Shown: positions 16,242 to 17,769 of the stretch, in pieces
Position numbering within the stretch: position 1 is the stretch's first letter
How the letters are laid out: every line of letters begins with the position of its first letter
Source of the DNA: Bacteroidota bacterium
GTDB lineage: Bacteria; Bacteroidota; Bacteroidia; JAADEI01
NCBI GenBank assembly: GCA_015490475.1
Contig: WFXT01000244.1
Location: 1-17,769 of the forward strand
Length of the DNA stretch: 17,769 bases
Direction: 5' to 3'
The notes under the pieces: model-generated
What the model was told of the DNA's origin: nothing
Databases searched by the model: none
The model's input: only the letters and a program-made list of their open reading frames with translations
Position numbers and translations under genes: made by a program

Positions 16242-17597
16242 GTGAAGGAGTTTATATCAGTCACTGCCCAGAAAGCCAGAGACAAGGTCGCATTTGATAA
16301 GCTATGGCATAATATTCAGCAGTATGAGTCTAAGGTAAAGGAGGGAAAAAAGCAGTTCAAGGATTTATCCCTTGCTAAGCGGACGGCAGGACATATTAAA
16401 CAACATGCTCTTGACCACCTTCATAATTATTTAAAGCGTTTTGAAAATATCGCTAAGCGGAATGGAGTTCAGGTATTGTGGGCATCCAACTCAACAGAAG
16501 CACTGAAATATGTTGATGATATATGCCAGAAGCATAGCATCAAGACAGTTATCAAGAGTAAGTCAATGGTGACGGAGGAAATAGGCTTGCGTGAACACCT
16601 TGAACAAAGGGGTATAGAAGTATATGAGACAGACCTTGGGGAATTGATTGTTCAGTGGTCAAAGGAACGCCCGTATCATATAGTTACCCCCGCTATGCAT
16701 AAGTCAAGAGACGATGTTGCTAAAATATTTAATAAGAGACTGGGGACAAGCTTAGATTCTACACATGAAGAACTTGTGGGACATGCAAGAAAATTTCTTA
16801 GGGGTGTATATCAACGAGCGGACTGTGGAATAACGGGTGCAAACTTTATTGTTGCAGATGTTGGAGGCATAGCCATTACAGAAAATGAGGGTAATGCACG
16901 GATGTGTTTCTCTGTGCCCAGAGTTCACATTGTTATTGCTGGAATTGAAAAGGTGATTCCTTCTCTCACAGACCTTGCTTTATTTTTTCCATTGCTTGCA
17001 ACGTATGGCACAGGACAATGGATAACAACATATAACTCAATAGTTTTCGGTCCTCGCAAAAATGATGAAGATGATGGACCAGAGCACATGTACGTGATTC
17101 TTCTTGATAATGGAAGATCAAGACTACTTTCCGACCGGAAAGCAAGGGTTGCCGGACGATGCATCAGGTGTGGAGCCTGCCTAAATAATTGTCCTGTATA
17201 TCAACATATCGGTGGCCATGCTTATCCTCATATTTATTCAGGTCCCATTGGAAAAGTGATAGTTCCATGGTTTGATGACTCTCTGGGTTATGTATCCTTT
17301 GCCTCTTCACTGTGTGGGAAGTGCTCTGAAGTGTGCCCAGTGGAAATACCACTTCACGAGTTAATTCAATATAATCGTGTAAGGTATCAAGAGGAACACG
17401 GTTCTATACTTGAAGCGTTAGGATTTTATTTGTGGGCGTGGATATCTAAAATACCTTGGATTGAAAGTATTATCCCATCTAAAATTAAGAGCTGGGCGTT
17501 TTCAAAGTTTATTGGCAAGTTATGGAAACCACGAAAGCCATTGCTTTTCCCTAAGAAGACATTTAGCTCTATATATAAGTCAATCAGAAAACGTTAA
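16242..17597 (+). CDS. LUD-domain 4Fe-4S protein, LutB/YkgF family
   Basis: This 451-residue protein has the LutB/YkgF layout: a LUD domain (about 65-295, with ITGANFIVADVGGIAITENE at 197-216) followed by ferredoxin-type cysteines C307, C310, C313 and C317 (CIRCGACLNNCP), then C358, C361 and C365 (CGKCSEVCP). These can hold two 4Fe-4S clusters. In LutABC, LutB is the electron-transfer subunit for L-lactate oxidation to pyruvate in the cytoplasm. No lutA or lutC lies next to it, so its partner and substrate are uncertain. The start is a GTG at 16242; no in-frame ATG is nearby upstream. It follows atpC by 19 bp and may be cotranscribed. The basic C-terminus (after about 420) is outside the conserved domains. 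Confidence 0.88.
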   Translation: MKEFISVTAQKARDKVAFDKLWHNIQQYESKVKEGKKQFKDLSLAKRTAGHIKQHALDHLHNYLKRFENIAKRNGVQVLWASNSTEALKYVDDICQKHSIKTVIKSKSMVTEEIGLREHLEQRGIEVYETDLGELIVQWSKERPYHIVTPAMHKSRDDVAKIFNKRLGTSLDSTHEELVGHARKFLRGVYQRADCGITGANFIVADVGGIAITENEGNARMCFSVPRVHIVIAGIEKVIPSLTDLALFFPLLATYGTGQWITTYNSIVFGPRKNDEDDGPEHMYVILLDNGRSRLLSDRKARVAGRCIRCGACLNNCPVYQHIGGHAYPHIYSGPIGKVIVPWFDDSLGYVSFASSLCGKCSEVCPVEIPLHELIQYNRVRYQEEHGSILEALGFYLWAWISKIPWIESIIPSKIKSWAFSKFIGKLWKPRKPLLFPKKTFSSIYKSIRKR

Positions 17598-17665
17598 TGT
17601 GGCTACTATAACACGTACGTTAAGCGTTATGAACTTTTGTCACAACTAATATTAATAACTTTTAA

Positions 17666-17703
17666 TGTCCCCAAAAAATTAAAAGGGGGGCAAAAGCCCC
17701 CCT
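17666..17703 (-). terminator. Rho-independent terminator, minus strand
   Basis: A perfect stem pairs 17684-17691 with 17696-17703 (AGGGGGGC / GCCCCCCT) around an AAAA loop. Read on the minus strand it is followed by TTTTAATTTTTT, the expected T-tract. On the plus strand there is no T-run after the stem, so it serves the minus-strand gene at the right edge, not the LUD gene. Confidence 0.85.
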
Positions 17704-17733
17704 CAACTGTCTCCATAATTGAATCTCTTGCTA

Positions 17734-17769
17734 TTATTCGTGAACTATGTGTTCCCCTTTGTATTCTTC
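17734..17769 (-). CDS. 3' end of a minus-strand gene running off the right edge
   Basis: Reading leftward from the window edge, an open frame gives EEYKGEHIVHE and a TAA stop at 17736-17734, about 30 nt before the minus-strand terminator. The stop placement and terminator make it likely that this is the C-terminus of a real gene. Other minus frames are open too, but they either stop farther from, or pass through, the hairpin. Eleven residues are too few to identify the product. Confidence 0.5.
   Translation of the reverse strand, partial: EEYKGEHIVHE

Noticed and set aside
17684..17703. Hairpin as terminator of the LUD gene on the plus strand.
   Set aside because: No T-tract follows the stem on the plus strand; the T-rich run is on the minus-strand side.
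1..17769. CRISPR arrays, tRNA genes, insertion sequences, phage genes and riboswitches.
   Set aside because: None was seen: no direct-repeat arrays, no cloverleaf-like structures, no transposase or integrase motifs, and every gap is short.

Overview
The window looks like a gene-dense stretch of a Bacteroidota chromosome. Several things point there: a split ATP synthase cluster in which atpD and a short atpC stand alone; a BatA-type membrane protein overlapping a dihydroorotase-family gene; a Mrp ATPase with no cysteines in its ATPase domain, followed by a NifU-type scaffold protein; an acyl-protein-synthetase (LuxE-like) gene; and promoter elements of the form TAnnTTTG, the Bacteroidota -7 box, just upstream of several genes. 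Base composition is AT-rich by eye. Genes overlap or nearly abut almost everywhere, which suggests a compact genome. The genus cannot be told from this window.

Layout. Positions 103-2815 (+) hold nadE (glutamine-dependent NAD+ synthase) and a GT4-type glycosyltransferase. A six-gene minus-strand run reads from 9834 down to 2810: a membrane-anchored coiled-coil protein, mrp, a NifU-like scaffold, pyrF, a multi-pass membrane patatin-like phospholipase, and a solute-binding lipoprotein of the oligopeptide class. That run meets the glycosyltransferase tail to tail with a 6-bp overlap. From a 57-bp divergent gap, a plus-strand trio runs 9892-13371: a BatA-like protein, a degenerate dihydroorotase homologue and a polysaccharide-lyase-like lipoprotein. 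A convergent LuxE-like gene (13380-14393, -) follows. The last block is atpD, atpC and a LUD-domain/4Fe-4S protein (14442-17597, +). At the right edge a strong hairpin with a T-tract on the minus strand, plus 12 codons of an open frame, marks the 3' end of a minus-strand gene lying mostly outside the window.

Function. Most genes are housekeeping: NAD synthesis, Fe-S assembly (Mrp and NifU-like), UMP synthesis (PyrF) and ATP synthase F1. The more unusual parts are the BatA-like / pseudo-dihydroorotase / lyase-like trio, the membrane-fused patatin, an OppA-type lipoprotein without permease genes, and a LutB-like protein behind atpDC. No rRNA, tRNA, CRISPR array, insertion sequence or phage gene was seen. 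No gene-free stretch exceeds about 170 bases.
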